Shown: positions 1 to 8,862, counted from the stretch's first letter. The stretch is DNA of 64,000 nucleotides from DATESN01 sp035270785 (GCA_035270785.1 DATESN010000086.1:1-64000), one strand, 5' to 3'. A program made the numbers and translations. The notes: a model not told the origin generated them from the letters alone.

Positions 1-21
1 TTTATTTTGAATTAATAAAAC

Positions 22-50
22 TTGACAATAGTAACACAAAATAGTAATCT
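22..50 (+). promoter_or_regulatory. SigA-type promoter for the liv operon
   Basis: A -35 box TTGACA (22-27), a 17-base spacer and a -10 box TAATCT (45-50) lie 70 bases upstream of the binding-protein gene. Assigned from consensus match only. Confidence 0.7.
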
Positions 51-119
51 AAGTTTTAAACAAGATAAAATACATAGAATAAAAATGATTAAGATATAAG
101 AAAAAAGGAGAAGATTATT

Positions 120-1328
120 ATGAAAAAGGTTTTAACTTTAATTCTTGCACTTTCCATGGTTGTAGCGTCTTTAACTGGTTGTGGAACAAAAAAAGAAACA
201 GACAAAGACTATACAAATACAGAGGAAACAACAGGAGATACAACAACAGAAGTTACACCAACAGGTGAAAGCTTTATGCTAGGTGGTATTGGTCCTTTAA
301 CAGGCGGAACCGCCATTTATGGTATTGCCGTAAAAAATGGTGCAACACTTGCTATTAATGAAATTAATGCAGCAGGGGGAGTAAACGGAATTCAACTTGC
401 TTTTAATTTTCAAGATGATGAAAGTGATCCTGAAAAGGCAATTAATGCTTATAATACATTAAAAGACTGGAATATGCAGATTCTTATGGGCACCGTTACA
501 TCAACCCCTTGTATTGCCGTTGCAGAAGAAACTAACAATGATCAAGTATTCCAATTAACACCATCTGGATCAGCAATTGAATGTGTAAGATATGATAATG
601 CATTCCAGGTATGTTTCTCTGATCCAAACCAAGGAATTGCAGCAGCACAATATATCGGAAAAAATGCGATAGCAACAAAGGTAGCAGTTATTTATGATAG
701 CTCTGATGTATATTCATCAGGAATTTATGAAAAGTTTGCTGCAGAGGTAGGAAACCAAAATTTTAAAATTGTATCGGCAGAAGCATTTACAGCAGATAGT
801 AAAACAGATTTTACAGTTCAACTTCAAAAAGCAAAAGATGCAGGTGCGCAATTAGTATTTTTACCAATCTATAACGCAGAAGCTTCCTTAATCCTTTCCC
901 AAGCAAATACGGTAGGGTTTAAGCCAATGTTCTTTGGCTGTGATGGATTAGACGGTATTTTAACTGTTGAAAACTTTGATGTTGCATTGGCTGAAAACTT
1001 AATGTTACTTACACCTTTTGCGGCAGATGCAAAAGATGATTTAACGGTAAGTTTTGTTGAATCCTACAAAACTTCATATGGAGAGACACCAAACCAATTT
1101 GCTGCAGATGCATATGATGCGGTTTATATCATTAAAGCAGCACTTGAAAAAAGTGGAGCAACGGTAGATATGACGGCAGCAGAGCTTTGTAACATATTAA
1201 AAGTTACTATGGCTGAGATATCTGTAAATGGCTTAACTGGTGAAGGTATGACTTGGTCTGTTGAGGGTGAAGTTAATAAAGAACCAAAAGCTATTAAAAT
1301 TGTAAATGGAGTATATACAGCAATGTAA
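120..1328 (+). CDS. livJ: Branched-chain amino acid ABC transporter substrate-binding lipoprotein
   Basis: Extracellular binding lipoprotein of a HAAT-family importer. It captures leucine, isoleucine, valine or a related amphipathic amino acid and delivers it to LivHM. The 402-residue product has a lipoprotein signal with lipobox LTGC (Cys21), a short Thr-rich linker, then a Peripla_BP_6 fold starting near residue 55 (GGIGPLTGG, and AINEINAAGGVNG typical of LivJ/LivK). The start is fixed by AAGGAG shortly upstream. It is the first gene of livJHMGF and is separated from the permeases by a terminator-like hairpin, which would give excess binding protein. The exact ligand cannot be read from sequence. 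Confidence 0.93.
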   Translation: MKKVLTLILALSMVVASLTGCGTKKETDKDYTNTEETTGDTTTEVTPTGESFMLGGIGPLTGGTAIYGIAVKNGATLAINEINAAGGVNGIQLAFNFQDDESDPEKAINAYNTLKDWNMQILMGTVTSTPCIAVAEETNNDQVFQLTPSGSAIECVRYDNAFQVCFSDPNQGIAAAQYIGKNAIATKVAVIYDSSDVYSSGIYEKFAAEVGNQNFKIVSAEAFTADSKTDFTVQLQKAKDAGAQLVFLPIYNAEASLILSQANTVGFKPMFFGCDGLDGILTVENFDVALAENLMLLTPFAADAKDDLTVSFVESYKTSYGETPNQFAADAYDAVYIIKAALEKSGATVDMTAAELCNILKVTMAEISVNGLTGEGMTWSVEGEVNKEPKAIKIVNGVYTAM

Positions 1329-1350
1329 TAATTGGGAATTGATTACTAAG

Positions 1351-1383
1351 AAGAGGGCACCTTAATTGGTAGCCCTCTTTTTT
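1351..1383 (+). terminator. Intercistronic terminator/attenuator after livJ
   Basis: Arms AAGAGGGC (1351-1358) and GCCCTCTT (1372-1379), extended by ACC/GGT inside, are followed by a T-run. It lies between the binding-protein gene and livH. Partial termination here would make livJ transcripts more abundant than livHMGF transcripts. Confidence 0.8.
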
Positions 1384-1463
1384 ATAGAAATACTTGTAAT
1401 AGAGTGGGTTTATAGTTTATTATATACGTTACAGGATAAGTTTAGAAAGATTGAGGTATTGAT

Positions 1464-2345
1464 ATGAGTTTTATATCGTATTTGATTAATGGAATTAGTT
1501 TGGGAAGCGTATATGCAATTATTGCCTTAGGATACACAATGGTCTATGGTATTGCAAAAATGCTAAATTTTGCCCATGGAGATATTATTATGGTAGGAGG
1601 GTTTACTATCTATACCGTATCTACTACACTAGGATATCCTCCATTTATAGGTGTGTTAGCAGCGATGGTTATTTGTACCGTCTTGGGAATAACAATTGAA
1701 AAAATAGCGTATAAGCCTTTACGAACAGCGTCTCCTTTGGCAGTATTAATTACAGCAATTGGAGTTAGTTATTTCTTACAAAACATAGCATTATTAATTT
1801 TCGGTGCTAATACTAAAATATTTACATCCGTTGTAACTGTTCCACCCATTTCCATAGCAAATGGGCAACTACTCATTTCAGGAGAAACACAAGTTACCAT
1901 TTTAGTATGTATTTTGATTATGATTAGTTTAATGGTGTTTATGAAGAAATCAAAAGCAGGACAAGCGATGCTTGCAGTATCTGAAGATAAGGGAGCGGCA
2001 GAACTTATGGGGATTAATGTAAATGCCACCATTACGTTAACTTTTGCAATTGGATCAGCATTAGCGGCGATAGCAGGTGCCCTACTTTGTTCAGCATATC
2101 CGACTCTTACCGCATATACAGGGGCAATGCCAGGAATAAAGGCATTTGTTGCAGCAGTGTTTGGTGGAATTGGATCTATACCAGGAGCATTTATTGGAGG
2201 ATTCTTATTAGGTATTATCGAAAACTTAAGTAAAGCATATATTTCATCTCAAATGGCAGATGCCATAGTATTCGGTGTTTTGATCATTGTTCTTCTTGTA
2301 AAACCGACTGGATTACTTGGTAAAAAAATGAATGAGAAGGTATAA
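1464..2345 (+). CDS. livH: Branched-chain amino acid ABC transporter permease LivH
   Basis: Inner of the two membrane permeases of the HAAT importer. The 293-residue protein is hydrophobic throughout, with about eight membrane segments. It carries the LivH hallmark near residues 23-45 (GYTMVYGIAKMLNFAHGD) and a conserved C-terminal GGIGSIPGAFIGG loop that contacts the ATPases. The ATG is preceded by GAGGT. Its TAA stop shares a base with the ATG of livM (TAATG), indicating translational coupling. Confidence 0.93.
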   Translation: MSFISYLINGISLGSVYAIIALGYTMVYGIAKMLNFAHGDIIMVGGFTIYTVSTTLGYPPFIGVLAAMVICTVLGITIEKIAYKPLRTASPLAVLITAIGVSYFLQNIALLIFGANTKIFTSVVTVPPISIANGQLLISGETQVTILVCILIMISLMVFMKKSKAGQAMLAVSEDKGAAELMGINVNATITLTFAIGSALAAIAGALLCSAYPTLTAYTGAMPGIKAFVAAVFGGIGSIPGAFIGGFLLGIIENLSKAYISSQMADAIVFGVLIIVLLVKPTGLLGKKMNEKV

Positions 2346-3430
2346 TGAATATGATGAAAACAATTAAAATGAGTAAAACTACAAAACAAAATTTTATGAC
2401 CTATGGTTTAGTCTTATTGGTATATTTATTGATGCAGGTTTATATTAACTCAGGTTCTATTTCAAGTTTATTGAAGGGTCTTTTAGTGCCTCTCACGATT
2501 TATGTTATTTTGGCCATATCTTTAAATTTAACAGTTGGCATTTTGGGAGAACTTAGTTTAGGCCATGCAGGATTTATGTGTGTCGGAGCATTTTCCAGTG
2601 CATTTTTTACAGCAATAACAATGGATAGTATACCTAACGTTGCTATACGCTTTACCCTTGCAATACTGGTAGGTGCTATTACGGCTGCACTATTTGGAAT
2701 TGTGATTGGGATTCCAGTATTACGCCTTCGTGGCGATTATCTTGCAATTGTTACACTTGCCTTTGGAGAAATTATTAAGAACCTCATCAATGCAATTTAT
2801 TTGGGTGTAGACAAAAATGGTGTACATTTTTCCATGAAGGATTCCATGTCACTAAATCTCCTGGCAGATGGAAAGGTCATTATAAAGGGGGCGCAAGGTA
2901 TTACAGGAACCCATAAGGATTCAACCTTTACCATTGGAATTATTATTATTTTGATTACACTTGTAATTGTTCTTAATCTAATTAATTCTAGAGCGGGACG
3001 TGCCATCATGGCTATTCGTGATAATAGAATTGCAGCAGAATCAATTGGTATCAATATTACAAAATATAAGATGTTAGCATTTACAATCTCTGCGTCTTTG
3101 GCAGGTGTTGCTGGAACATTATATGCCCATAACTTATCGACCTTAACAGCTTCACCAAAGAACTTTGGTTATAATATGTCAATTATGATACTTGTATTTG
3201 TAGTGCTTGGAGGAATCGGTAATATTAGAGGATCTATGATTGCAGCTGTTATATTAACATTACTTCCAGAGTTACTTCGGGGATTGAATAATTATCGCAT
3301 GCTTATCTATTCCATTGTTTTAATCGTGATGATGATTTTTAATTCTAGTCAAAAGGCCATAGAATTTAGGGCAAAATATTCACTCATACGTTATTGGAAA
3401 AATAGAAAAACAAAACGGGAGGATGCATAA
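2345..3430 (+). CDS. livM: Branched-chain amino acid ABC transporter permease LivM
   Basis: Second membrane permease of the importer, 361 residues with roughly nine to ten membrane segments. It carries the LivM signature LSLGHAGFMCVGAF near residue 75 and GGIGNIRGSMI near residue 295. The first ATG overlaps the livH stop. Two further in-frame ATGs at 2351 and 2354 are possible starts, and GAAGG just upstream supports the first or second. The C-terminus is short and basic. It would pair with LivH to form the translocation pore. Confidence 0.92.
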   Translation: MNMMKTIKMSKTTKQNFMTYGLVLLVYLLMQVYINSGSISSLLKGLLVPLTIYVILAISLNLTVGILGELSLGHAGFMCVGAFSSAFFTAITMDSIPNVAIRFTLAILVGAITAALFGIVIGIPVLRLRGDYLAIVTLAFGEIIKNLINAIYLGVDKNGVHFSMKDSMSLNLLADGKVIIKGAQGITGTHKDSTFTIGIIIILITLVIVLNLINSRAGRAIMAIRDNRIAAESIGINITKYKMLAFTISASLAGVAGTLYAHNLSTLTASPKNFGYNMSIMILVFVVLGGIGNIRGSMIAAVILTLLPELLRGLNNYRMLIYSIVLIVMMIFNSSQKAIEFRAKYSLIRYWKNRKTKREDA

Positions 3431-3432
3431 GG

Positions 3433-4191
3433 ATGTCAATATTAGAAGTTACTAATTTAGGTATTTCTTTCGGTGGGCTTAGGGCCGTAGATGGATTTAA
3501 TATTTCTATTAAAAAGGGTCAGTTATATGGACTTATAGGTCCGAATGGAGCAGGTAAAACAACAATCTTTAACATGTTAACAGGGGTCTACAAACCTGGC
3601 GATGGAAAAATAGTATTAGGGGAAAAAGATATTACAGGAAAAAGCACCATTGATATTAATCATTCAGGAATTGCCAGAACCTTTCAAAATATTCGATTAT
3701 TTAAAAATCTTACGGTATTGGATAATGTGAAAGTGGGACTTCATGAACAATTTAGATATTCTACAATAGAAGGAATTCTTCGATTGCCAAATTATTTTAA
3801 AATGGAAAAAGCAATGAAGGAAAAAGCGTTAGAGTTATTAAAGGTATTTGATTTGGATGGGGAAGCAAAGCTTTTGGCATCTAATCTTCCATATGGGAAA
3901 CAAAGAAAACTAGAAATTGCAAGAGCACTTGCAACAAACCCGACACTTTTACTTCTAGATGAACCAGCAGCAGGGATGAATCCAAATGAGACAAAGGAAT
4001 TAATGGAAACCATTCGATTTGTAAGGAATAAGTTTGATATGACAATCCTTTTAATTGAGCATGATATGAAACTTGTAGCTGGAATTTGTGAACAACTTAC
4101 AGTACTTAACTTCGGACAAGTATTAGCACAAGGGGATACAAGTGTCGTATTAAACGATCCACGAGTTATAACTGCATATCTTGGAGAATAG
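3433..4191 (+). CDS. livG: Branched-chain amino acid ABC transporter ATP-binding protein LivG
   Basis: Cytoplasmic ATPase that powers LivHM. The 252-residue protein has Walker A GPNGAGKTT near residue 37, Q-loop region ARTFQNIRLF, a somewhat divergent signature (LPYGKQRKLEIARAL instead of LSGGQ), Walker B LLLLDEP and switch His in LIEHDM. The AxGxNP stretch after Walker B is typical of LivG. It begins two bases after livM and is followed by its partner LivF. Confidence 0.93.
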   Translation: MSILEVTNLGISFGGLRAVDGFNISIKKGQLYGLIGPNGAGKTTIFNMLTGVYKPGDGKIVLGEKDITGKSTIDINHSGIARTFQNIRLFKNLTVLDNVKVGLHEQFRYSTIEGILRLPNYFKMEKAMKEKALELLKVFDLDGEAKLLASNLPYGKQRKLEIARALATNPTLLLLDEPAAGMNPNETKELMETIRFVRNKFDMTILLIEHDMKLVAGICEQLTVLNFGQVLAQGDTSVVLNDPRVITAYLGE

Positions 4192-4206
4192 GAGAATAAG
4201 ATTAAA

Positions 4207-4917
4207 ATGGCAATGCTTGAAATAAAAGATCTTAAAGTACAATATGGTGTAATTAAGGCAATAAAAGGAGTCTCTTTTGAAGTAAGAGCTGGTGAAGTAA
4301 TTGCTTTAATTGGAGCCAATGGGGCAGGAAAAACAACAATTCTTCACACAATTTCAGGATTAATAGCTTCTACAGAGGGCAGTATTACATTTGAAGGAAA
4401 AGATATCACAAGGCTTCCAGGAAATAAAATAGTATACCTTGGTATGGCTCATGTTCCAGAAGGGCGACGTGTTTTTTCTCAACTAACCGTATTACAAAAT
4501 TTAAAAATGGGAGCCTATACCAGAAAGGATAAAAAAGAAATTAATGATAGCCTTGAAATGGTATATAAAAAGTTTCCCCGGTTAGAAGAAAGAAAGAATC
4601 AAACAGCAGGGACTCTTAGTGGTGGTGAGCAGCAAATGCTTGCAATGGGACGTGCACTTATGTCTCATCCTAAAATAATTTTAATGGATGAGCCATCTAT
4701 GGGTCTTTCACCAATCTTTGTGGAAGAGATTTTTAATATTATTAAAGAGATATCCGCAAGTGGGACGACAGTTCTTCTTGTGGAACAAAATGCAAAAAAA
4801 GCACTTTCTATTGCAAATAGGGCCTATGTTTTAGAAACGGGAAAAATTGTATTAGAGGGCGATGCAGATAAACTTATGAATGATGAATCGGTTAAAAAGG
4901 CTTATTTAGGAGAATAA
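4207..4917 (+). CDS. livF: Branched-chain amino acid ABC transporter ATP-binding protein LivF
   Basis: Second ATPase of the importer, 236 residues. It shows Walker A GANGAGKTT, the LivF motif HVPEGRRVFSQLTV, signature LSGGEQQMLAMGRAL, Walker B IILMDEPSMGLSP and the H-loop replacement VEQN typical of LivF. The ATG at 4207 is better placed behind AGGAG (about 4190) than the in-frame ATG at 4213. It is the last recognisable transport gene of the liv operon. Confidence 0.93.
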   Translation: MAMLEIKDLKVQYGVIKAIKGVSFEVRAGEVIALIGANGAGKTTILHTISGLIASTEGSITFEGKDITRLPGNKIVYLGMAHVPEGRRVFSQLTVLQNLKMGAYTRKDKKEINDSLEMVYKKFPRLEERKNQTAGTLSGGEQQMLAMGRALMSHPKIILMDEPSMGLSPIFVEEIFNIIKEISASGTTVLLVEQNAKKALSIANRAYVLETGKIVLEGDADKLMNDESVKKAYLGE

Positions 4918-4970
4918 TTTAGCAACTATATAATGGAACTATATAATGGATGTGGCAGGAGGTAATGAAT

Positions 4971-5597
4971 ATGTCTAACTATGTAATTACAATCGCTAGA
5001 AGTTATGGTAGTGGTGGAAGAACACTAGGCCGGATGTTAGCAGAGGAACTAGGGGTTAAATATTATGATAGGGAATTATTAAGACTTGCATCAGATGATA
5101 GTGGAATTAACGAAGGGCTATTTGGTAAAGCGGATGAAAAGTTAAAAAGCACAGCACTTTTTAAAGTTGCAAAAAAGGCATATACGGGAGAAGTAATACC
5201 CCCAGATAGTGATGAGTTTGTAACCAATGATAATTTATTTAATTATCAAGCAAAAGTAATAAAAAGTTTGGCAGAAGAAGAATCCTGCATTATTATTGGA
5301 AGATGTGCAGATTATATTTTGAAAGATGTTCCTAATGTAATCCGTCTATTTTGCTATGCACCTTTAAAGGATTGTATAGAAAGGGAAAAGAAACTAAACG
5401 CATTAAATGAAAAAGATATTGTAAAGAAAATTCAAAAAATAGATAAGCATCGAGCAGAATATTATAAATATTATACAGGAAACGAATGGAATGATGCTAG
5501 AAATTATGATATTTGTATTAATACGGCGTCCATGAGTTATGAGCAATTGATTAAGGTAGTTAAAAATTACATTACGGTTTTTAGACATAAAGAATAA
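4971..5597 (+). CDS. Cytidylate kinase-like family protein
   Basis: Soluble P-loop protein of about 208 residues resembling the cytidylate-kinase-like family (PF13189). It has an N-terminal nucleotide-binding stretch ITIARSYGSGGRTLG, then YYDRELL, and a Ser/Cys-rich middle (CIIIGRCADYIL), as in this family. The phosphate acceptor in these stand-alone homologues is not established. Start chosen at 4971, since AGGAGG at 4957-4962 sits 8 bases upstream; an in-frame ATG at 4950 lies before that site. It begins about 50 bases after livF with no terminator between, so it may be co-transcribed with liv. Confidence 0.8.
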   Translation: MSNYVITIARSYGSGGRTLGRMLAEELGVKYYDRELLRLASDDSGINEGLFGKADEKLKSTALFKVAKKAYTGEVIPPDSDEFVTNDNLFNYQAKVIKSLAEEESCIIIGRCADYILKDVPNVIRLFCYAPLKDCIEREKKLNALNEKDIVKKIQKIDKHRAEYYKYYTGNEWNDARNYDICINTASMSYEQLIKVVKNYITVFRHKE

Positions 5598-5621
5598 ATA
5601 TGTGTGGGATTTCTAATAAGA

Positions 5622-5646
5622 AAGGGGCAGGTAACTGCTCTTTTTT
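5622..5646 (+). terminator. Rho-independent terminator after the liv/kinase operon
   Basis: AAGGGGCAG (5622-5630), loop GTAA, then CTGCTCTTT pairing with two G-U wobbles, running into a T-tract that ends at 5646. Confidence 0.75.
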
Positions 5647-5650
5647 AGTT

Positions 5651-5716
5651 TGCAAAATTATTTGCAAAGCCTACTTGACATAGTATGCAAAGCAGGCTAT
5701 ACCAGAGATGCAAAGC
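5651..5716 (+). repeat. Four TGCAAAgc boxes overlapping a promoter (putative operator)
   Basis: TGCAAAAT at 5651 and TGCAAAGC at 5663, 5686 and 5709. The last three are spaced exactly 23 bases apart. They lie just upstream of the -35, inside the spacer, and just past the -10 of the promoter at 5675-5703. This is the placement expected for a repressor, plausibly the XRE protein encoded two genes downstream. The protein-DNA link is inference. Confidence 0.6.
5675..5703 (+). promoter_or_regulatory. SigA-type promoter of the membrane protein/XRE cassette
   Basis: TTGACA (5675-5680), 17-base spacer, TATACC (5698-5703). It starts a transcript about 60 bases before the first gene of the cassette. 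Confidence 0.7.
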
Positions 5717-5766
5717 GGACATTACAATTAGAGAACGAGGATTTAATAATAGAAAGGGAAATTAGG

Positions 5767-6162
5767 ATGGATAAAATTAAGATTCAAATGAAAGTTAGTA
5801 TCATTATTGGAATAATTTTATTAGGCATTAGAAGTATCTTGGTGGAGTTAGATAGAATAGGTGATTTTATGAAAGGATTTTTAATGGGCTCTTCGGGTGT
5901 ATTATTAGTATGTGGATGTATCTTACTAATTTATTATTATGTTAAAAACAAAGATGATATAAAGAGAAATCGAAAAACAAAAAGAGCCGGAATGTATTAT
6001 GGATTTTTTCTTATCATTATTTCAGGTATTAAACTAGTAAAAATGTTTTTCTGGGAGGTGCCAGATTATGTTGCTATACCACTGTATTTTTTTGCTACCG
6101 CTATTGCAATTATTGGTATTATTAATAATAGAAATGAAAAGGAAGAAGATGGACCTTTATGA
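5767..6162 (+). CDS. Small four-helix membrane protein of an XRE cassette
   Basis: I do not recognise a named family. The 131-residue product has about four hydrophobic segments (near residues 9-30, 38-58, 75-92 and 100-120) and a charged C-terminus (NRNEKEEDG). The reading frame is open further upstream from a TTG at 5650. However, that part overlaps the promoter and its boxes and has no membrane character, whereas ATG 5767 sits 8 bases behind GAAAGGG. The gene overlaps the regulator by four bases (ATGA), so the two are translationally coupled. It shares a KGF-containing loop with the second membrane protein of the cassette. Confidence 0.65.
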   Translation: MDKIKIQMKVSIIIGIILLGIRSILVELDRIGDFMKGFLMGSSGVLLVCGCILLIYYYVKNKDDIKRNRKTKRAGMYYGFFLIIISGIKLVKMFFWEVPDYVAIPLYFFATAIAIIGIINNRNEKEEDGPL

Positions 6163-6368
6163 AAACAAGAATTCAAGAGTTACGAAAGGCCAATAAATTA
6201 TCCCAAGAAGAATTAGGTATGGCAGTGGGCGTAACAAGACAGACCATTACTTCAATTGAGTGTGAAAAGTATACAGCATCACTTGTATTAGCCTATAAGA
6301 TAGCAAAGTATTTTAATATGACAATTGAAGAGATATTTGATTTTACAGAATTGGAAGGAGAGATGTAG
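6159..6368 (+). CDS. XRE-family HTH transcriptional regulator (YozG-like)
   Basis: A 69-residue DNA-binding protein consisting of a single Cro/C1-type helix-turn-helix. It begins MKTRIQELRKANKLSQEELG, with the recognition helix around VTRQTITSIE and the typical AYKIAKYFNMTIEEIF tail. It is sandwiched between two membrane-protein genes. This family commonly autoregulates its own cassette, and the TGCAAAGC boxes around the promoter at 5675 are the obvious target. No ligand-binding domain is present, so any signal would come from the membrane partners or protein level. Confidence 0.88.
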   Translation: MKTRIQELRKANKLSQEELGMAVGVTRQTITSIECEKYTASLVLAYKIAKYFNMTIEEIFDFTELEGEM

Positions 6369-6370
6369 GG

Positions 6371-6817
6371 ATGGAGAGTTATAGAAAAAAAGTAATCAAA
6401 AGAAATAAATTGTTAGGAATAGTATGCATTTTATTTGCAGGTGCCATTATTGTCTTATTCAAGATAGAAGATAAATTGCCACAAGTTGAAGGGTTTATAA
6501 AAGGATTTAATGTGGGAGCATTTACAGGAGTTGAATTCATTTTCCTATTTTATATTGTTAGGAATTTAATCGTAATCGCTGATGAAAAAAAATTAAAAAA
6601 ACAATATATAAAAGAAAATGATGAAAGGGCATGTTTGATTGTACAAAAAATGGGATCAGTAGGTATGATAGTTGTAATGATTATATTCTTATTTATGACA
6701 ATCGTTTCAGGGTTTTTAAATAAAGTAGCGTTCTTTTCTTTTTTATCAGCTATCGTAGTTGTAGAAATAACTATGATAGTTCTAAAAGTATACTATTCAA
6801 AAAAGTTTTCTGCTTAG
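6371..6817 (+). CDS. Membrane protein, DUF2178-like
   Basis: 148 residues with about four hydrophobic segments (near 13-31, 48-66, 92-112 and 118-138). Between the second and third is a conserved-looking cytoplasmic loop, KENDERACLI, of the kind seen in DUF2178-type proteins that accompany small XRE regulators. GGAAGGAGAG precedes the ATG. It follows the regulator by two bases and is the end of the cassette. No terminator is evident before the convergent ABC-F gene 18 bases away. Function unknown; a membrane sensor of the regulator is a reasonable guess. Confidence 0.65.
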   Translation: MESYRKKVIKRNKLLGIVCILFAGAIIVLFKIEDKLPQVEGFIKGFNVGAFTGVEFIFLFYIVRNLIVIADEKKLKKQYIKENDERACLIVQKMGSVGMIVVMIIFLFMTIVSGFLNKVAFFSFLSAIVVVEITMIVLKVYYSKKFSA

Positions 6818-6835
6818 TAAATCAAAGAATGAATA

Positions 6836-8575
6836 TTATAGTAATTTAATTAGCCCTTCTAATTCAACACATAAAGTTTTTGCAAGGGTAAAATCCATAT
6901 CTTTTAATGCTAATTCTACTTTGGTTTCCAGTTCTTTTTTCTTCTGTTCCAATTCTAAATAATCTTTATCAAAATGACGTGCGTAAATCATCTTTCTGAA
7001 TTTACGCATGCTCATTTTTCGAATTGTCTTATCATCTATGATCAAAGCATAATCCATACAGTTTACAATAGAATAAAAATCATGAGAAATCATTAGAATT
7101 GCACCGTTATAGTCTTTTAGTGCATTCTCTAGTGCTATTTGTGAGTAGGTGTCTAAGTGACTTGTAGGTTCATCAAGAAGCAACAAATTAGCATTACTAA
7201 CAGAAATTTTAGCAAATTGAAGTAAATTCTTTTCGCCACCAGATAAGGATTCTATTTTTTGATTTAAAACTTCTTCTAAAAAGTTATAGTTTAAAAGATG
7301 TAATTTTATTTCTTCATAAGTTTTAAAACCAATATTGTAAAACTCCTCCAAGATCGTATTAGACTCCGTTAGCATTTCTCCTTGTAGCTGGGATAGGTAA
7401 GCAACCTTAACATCTTTATTTCGTTTAATAGAATCATGAGAATTATGATAGATTTCCCTTAGCAATGTTGTTTTACCGGTGCCGTTTGAACCAATAAGCG
7501 CAACTTTATCTGCAGGTTTTATTAAAAATGAAACATTTTCTAAAAGTAAATCATCGAAAGATACGGTATAATCAGTAATCTCTAGTACAATGGTTTCTTC
7601 TAAAGTATGTTCTGTAGTCAAACAAATAGTAGGTTGTTTGATATCCACAAAGGGAGCTTTAATTTGGCGGGCCTCTAATCGTTCTAGTATTTTAACTCTA
7701 GCATTTAAAGATTTTCCTCTAGAAGCTTCGGAATGGGTAGATGCAATGGCTCTATGTTTATCTACTAAAAGTTTATTTCTTTCGATTTCTTCCATATCAG
7801 CCACAGCTAATTCTTGTAACTCAATTTTACTTTGCAGTAAGGAAAAGTTATAGTCCATATATCTTCCGTTAAATTCCTGAAGTTCCCTATTTTCAAGGTG
7901 CAAAATTTTGTTAAAACAATGATTCAAAAGATATCTATTATGGGTAATCATAAGAAGGCTTCCTTTGTGTGAATGAATAAGATTTTTAAGTGAATTCAGA
8001 TTTTCAAAATCTAAAAACACATCGGGTTCATCCATAATCATTAGGTCTGGACCAAGCAGCATCTCTTTAATTACTTGAATAAGCTTGAATTCCCCGCCGC
8101 TCAAGTTTGATACTGGTAGGTTTTCATGCTTTATTAGATTTGCTAGATTCAGTTTTTTATGAATACTACTTTCGAAATCATCTCCACCAATTGCAGAAAA
8201 GGAATCCAAAGTTTGCTGATACTTTTCCAATAAGGGTTCAATCTCTAACGAGGTTTCCATCTTCGTGCAAATAGAAGTTAGTTCATTTTGTAGCTTCATG
8301 AATTCTTCTCCAATATATTCAAATACTGTTATTTCCTTTGTTTTATCAAATTGAGGGAATTGGCTTACATATCCAATTCTACAGTCTAGGGTTATCTCTA
8401 ACGTTCCATCAAACATGTATTTTTCCGGATCCATAATCAAGTCTACAAGTGTACTTTTTCCACTACCACTGGCTCCAATAAAAGCACAATGTTGACCTTC
8501 TTCTAATGTAAATGAAATATTATTATACAAATCCTTTTGAGGAAATGAGTAGGATAGGTTTTCAACCTTTATCAT
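6836..8575 (-). CDS. ABC-F family ATPase (ribosome-associated or antibiotic-protection type)
   Basis: 579-residue cytoplasmic protein with two ABC domains and no membrane segment. Domain 1 has GASGSGKST near residue 34 and LSGGEFKLIQ. Domain 2 has GSNGTGKTT and LSGGEKNLLQ with DEPTSHLD. A charged linker (residues about 240-300) is in the position of the P-site tRNA interaction motif, and the C-terminus is a short coiled coil. ABC-F proteins act on the ribosome, some of them displacing antibiotics. The first Walker B region reads DEPDVFLD rather than the usual DEPTNHLD. Whether this one gives resistance cannot be decided from sequence. Transcribed alone. Confidence 0.85.
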   Translation of the reverse strand: MIKVENLSYSFPQKDLYNNISFTLEEGQHCAFIGASGSGKSTLVDLIMDPEKYMFDGTLEITLDCRIGYVSQFPQFDKTKEITVFEYIGEEFMKLQNELTSICTKMETSLEIEPLLEKYQQTLDSFSAIGGDDFESSIHKKLNLANLIKHENLPVSNLSGGEFKLIQVIKEMLLGPDLMIMDEPDVFLDFENLNSLKNLIHSHKGSLLMITHNRYLLNHCFNKILHLENRELQEFNGRYMDYNFSLLQSKIELQELAVADMEEIERNKLLVDKHRAIASTHSEASRGKSLNARVKILERLEARQIKAPFVDIKQPTICLTTEHTLEETIVLEITDYTVSFDDLLLENVSFLIKPADKVALIGSNGTGKTTLLREIYHNSHDSIKRNKDVKVAYLSQLQGEMLTESNTILEEFYNIGFKTYEEIKLHLLNYNFLEEVLNQKIESLSGGEKNLLQFAKISVSNANLLLLDEPTSHLDTYSQIALENALKDYNGAILMISHDFYSIVNCMDYALIIDDKTIRKMSMRKFRKMIYARHFDKDYLELEQKKKELETKVELALKDMDFTLAKTLCVELEGLIKLL

Positions 8576-8762
8576 AGTATTGCCTTTCTTTCATTCTAAA
8601 AAAGAGCCTATAAAATAAGCCCTTCTATATATAATCTTTCAAAATATCTATACAAGTTTACCGTTGCAAGCATAACACTTTTGTGGAAGCTTTTCAATCA
8701 TTTCCTGAGAGAGCATATGCAACAACTTTTTTATTAAACTTAATTAAATTTGAAAAACTATA

Positions 8763-8787
8763 CATGGCAAAGGCCATGGGTTATAAT
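8763..8787 (+). promoter_or_regulatory. Inverted repeat next to a -10 box upstream of the xylose-sensor operon
   Basis: CATGGC (8763-8768), AAAG, GCCATG (8773-8778), followed directly by TATAAT at 8782-8787. No good -35 is visible, so this may be an activator-dependent or repressed promoter for the operon starting at 8863. Confidence 0.45.
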
Positions 8788-8862
8788 AAGAAATAAAATA
8801 ATGGCTTCTATAGCAACAAGGAATATTAAAATAGAATACACAATAGAAATAGGTAGATAACT

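Noticed and set aside
3792..4319. 175-residue minus-strand open frame across livG/livF
   Set aside because: It runs antisense over the ATPase motifs of two well-supported genes and resembles no protein.
5651..5716. Spaced identical 8-mers as a tiny CRISPR array
   Set aside because: Repeats are far too short, spacing of 12 and 23 bases is not spacer-like, no cas genes are present, and they coincide with a promoter.
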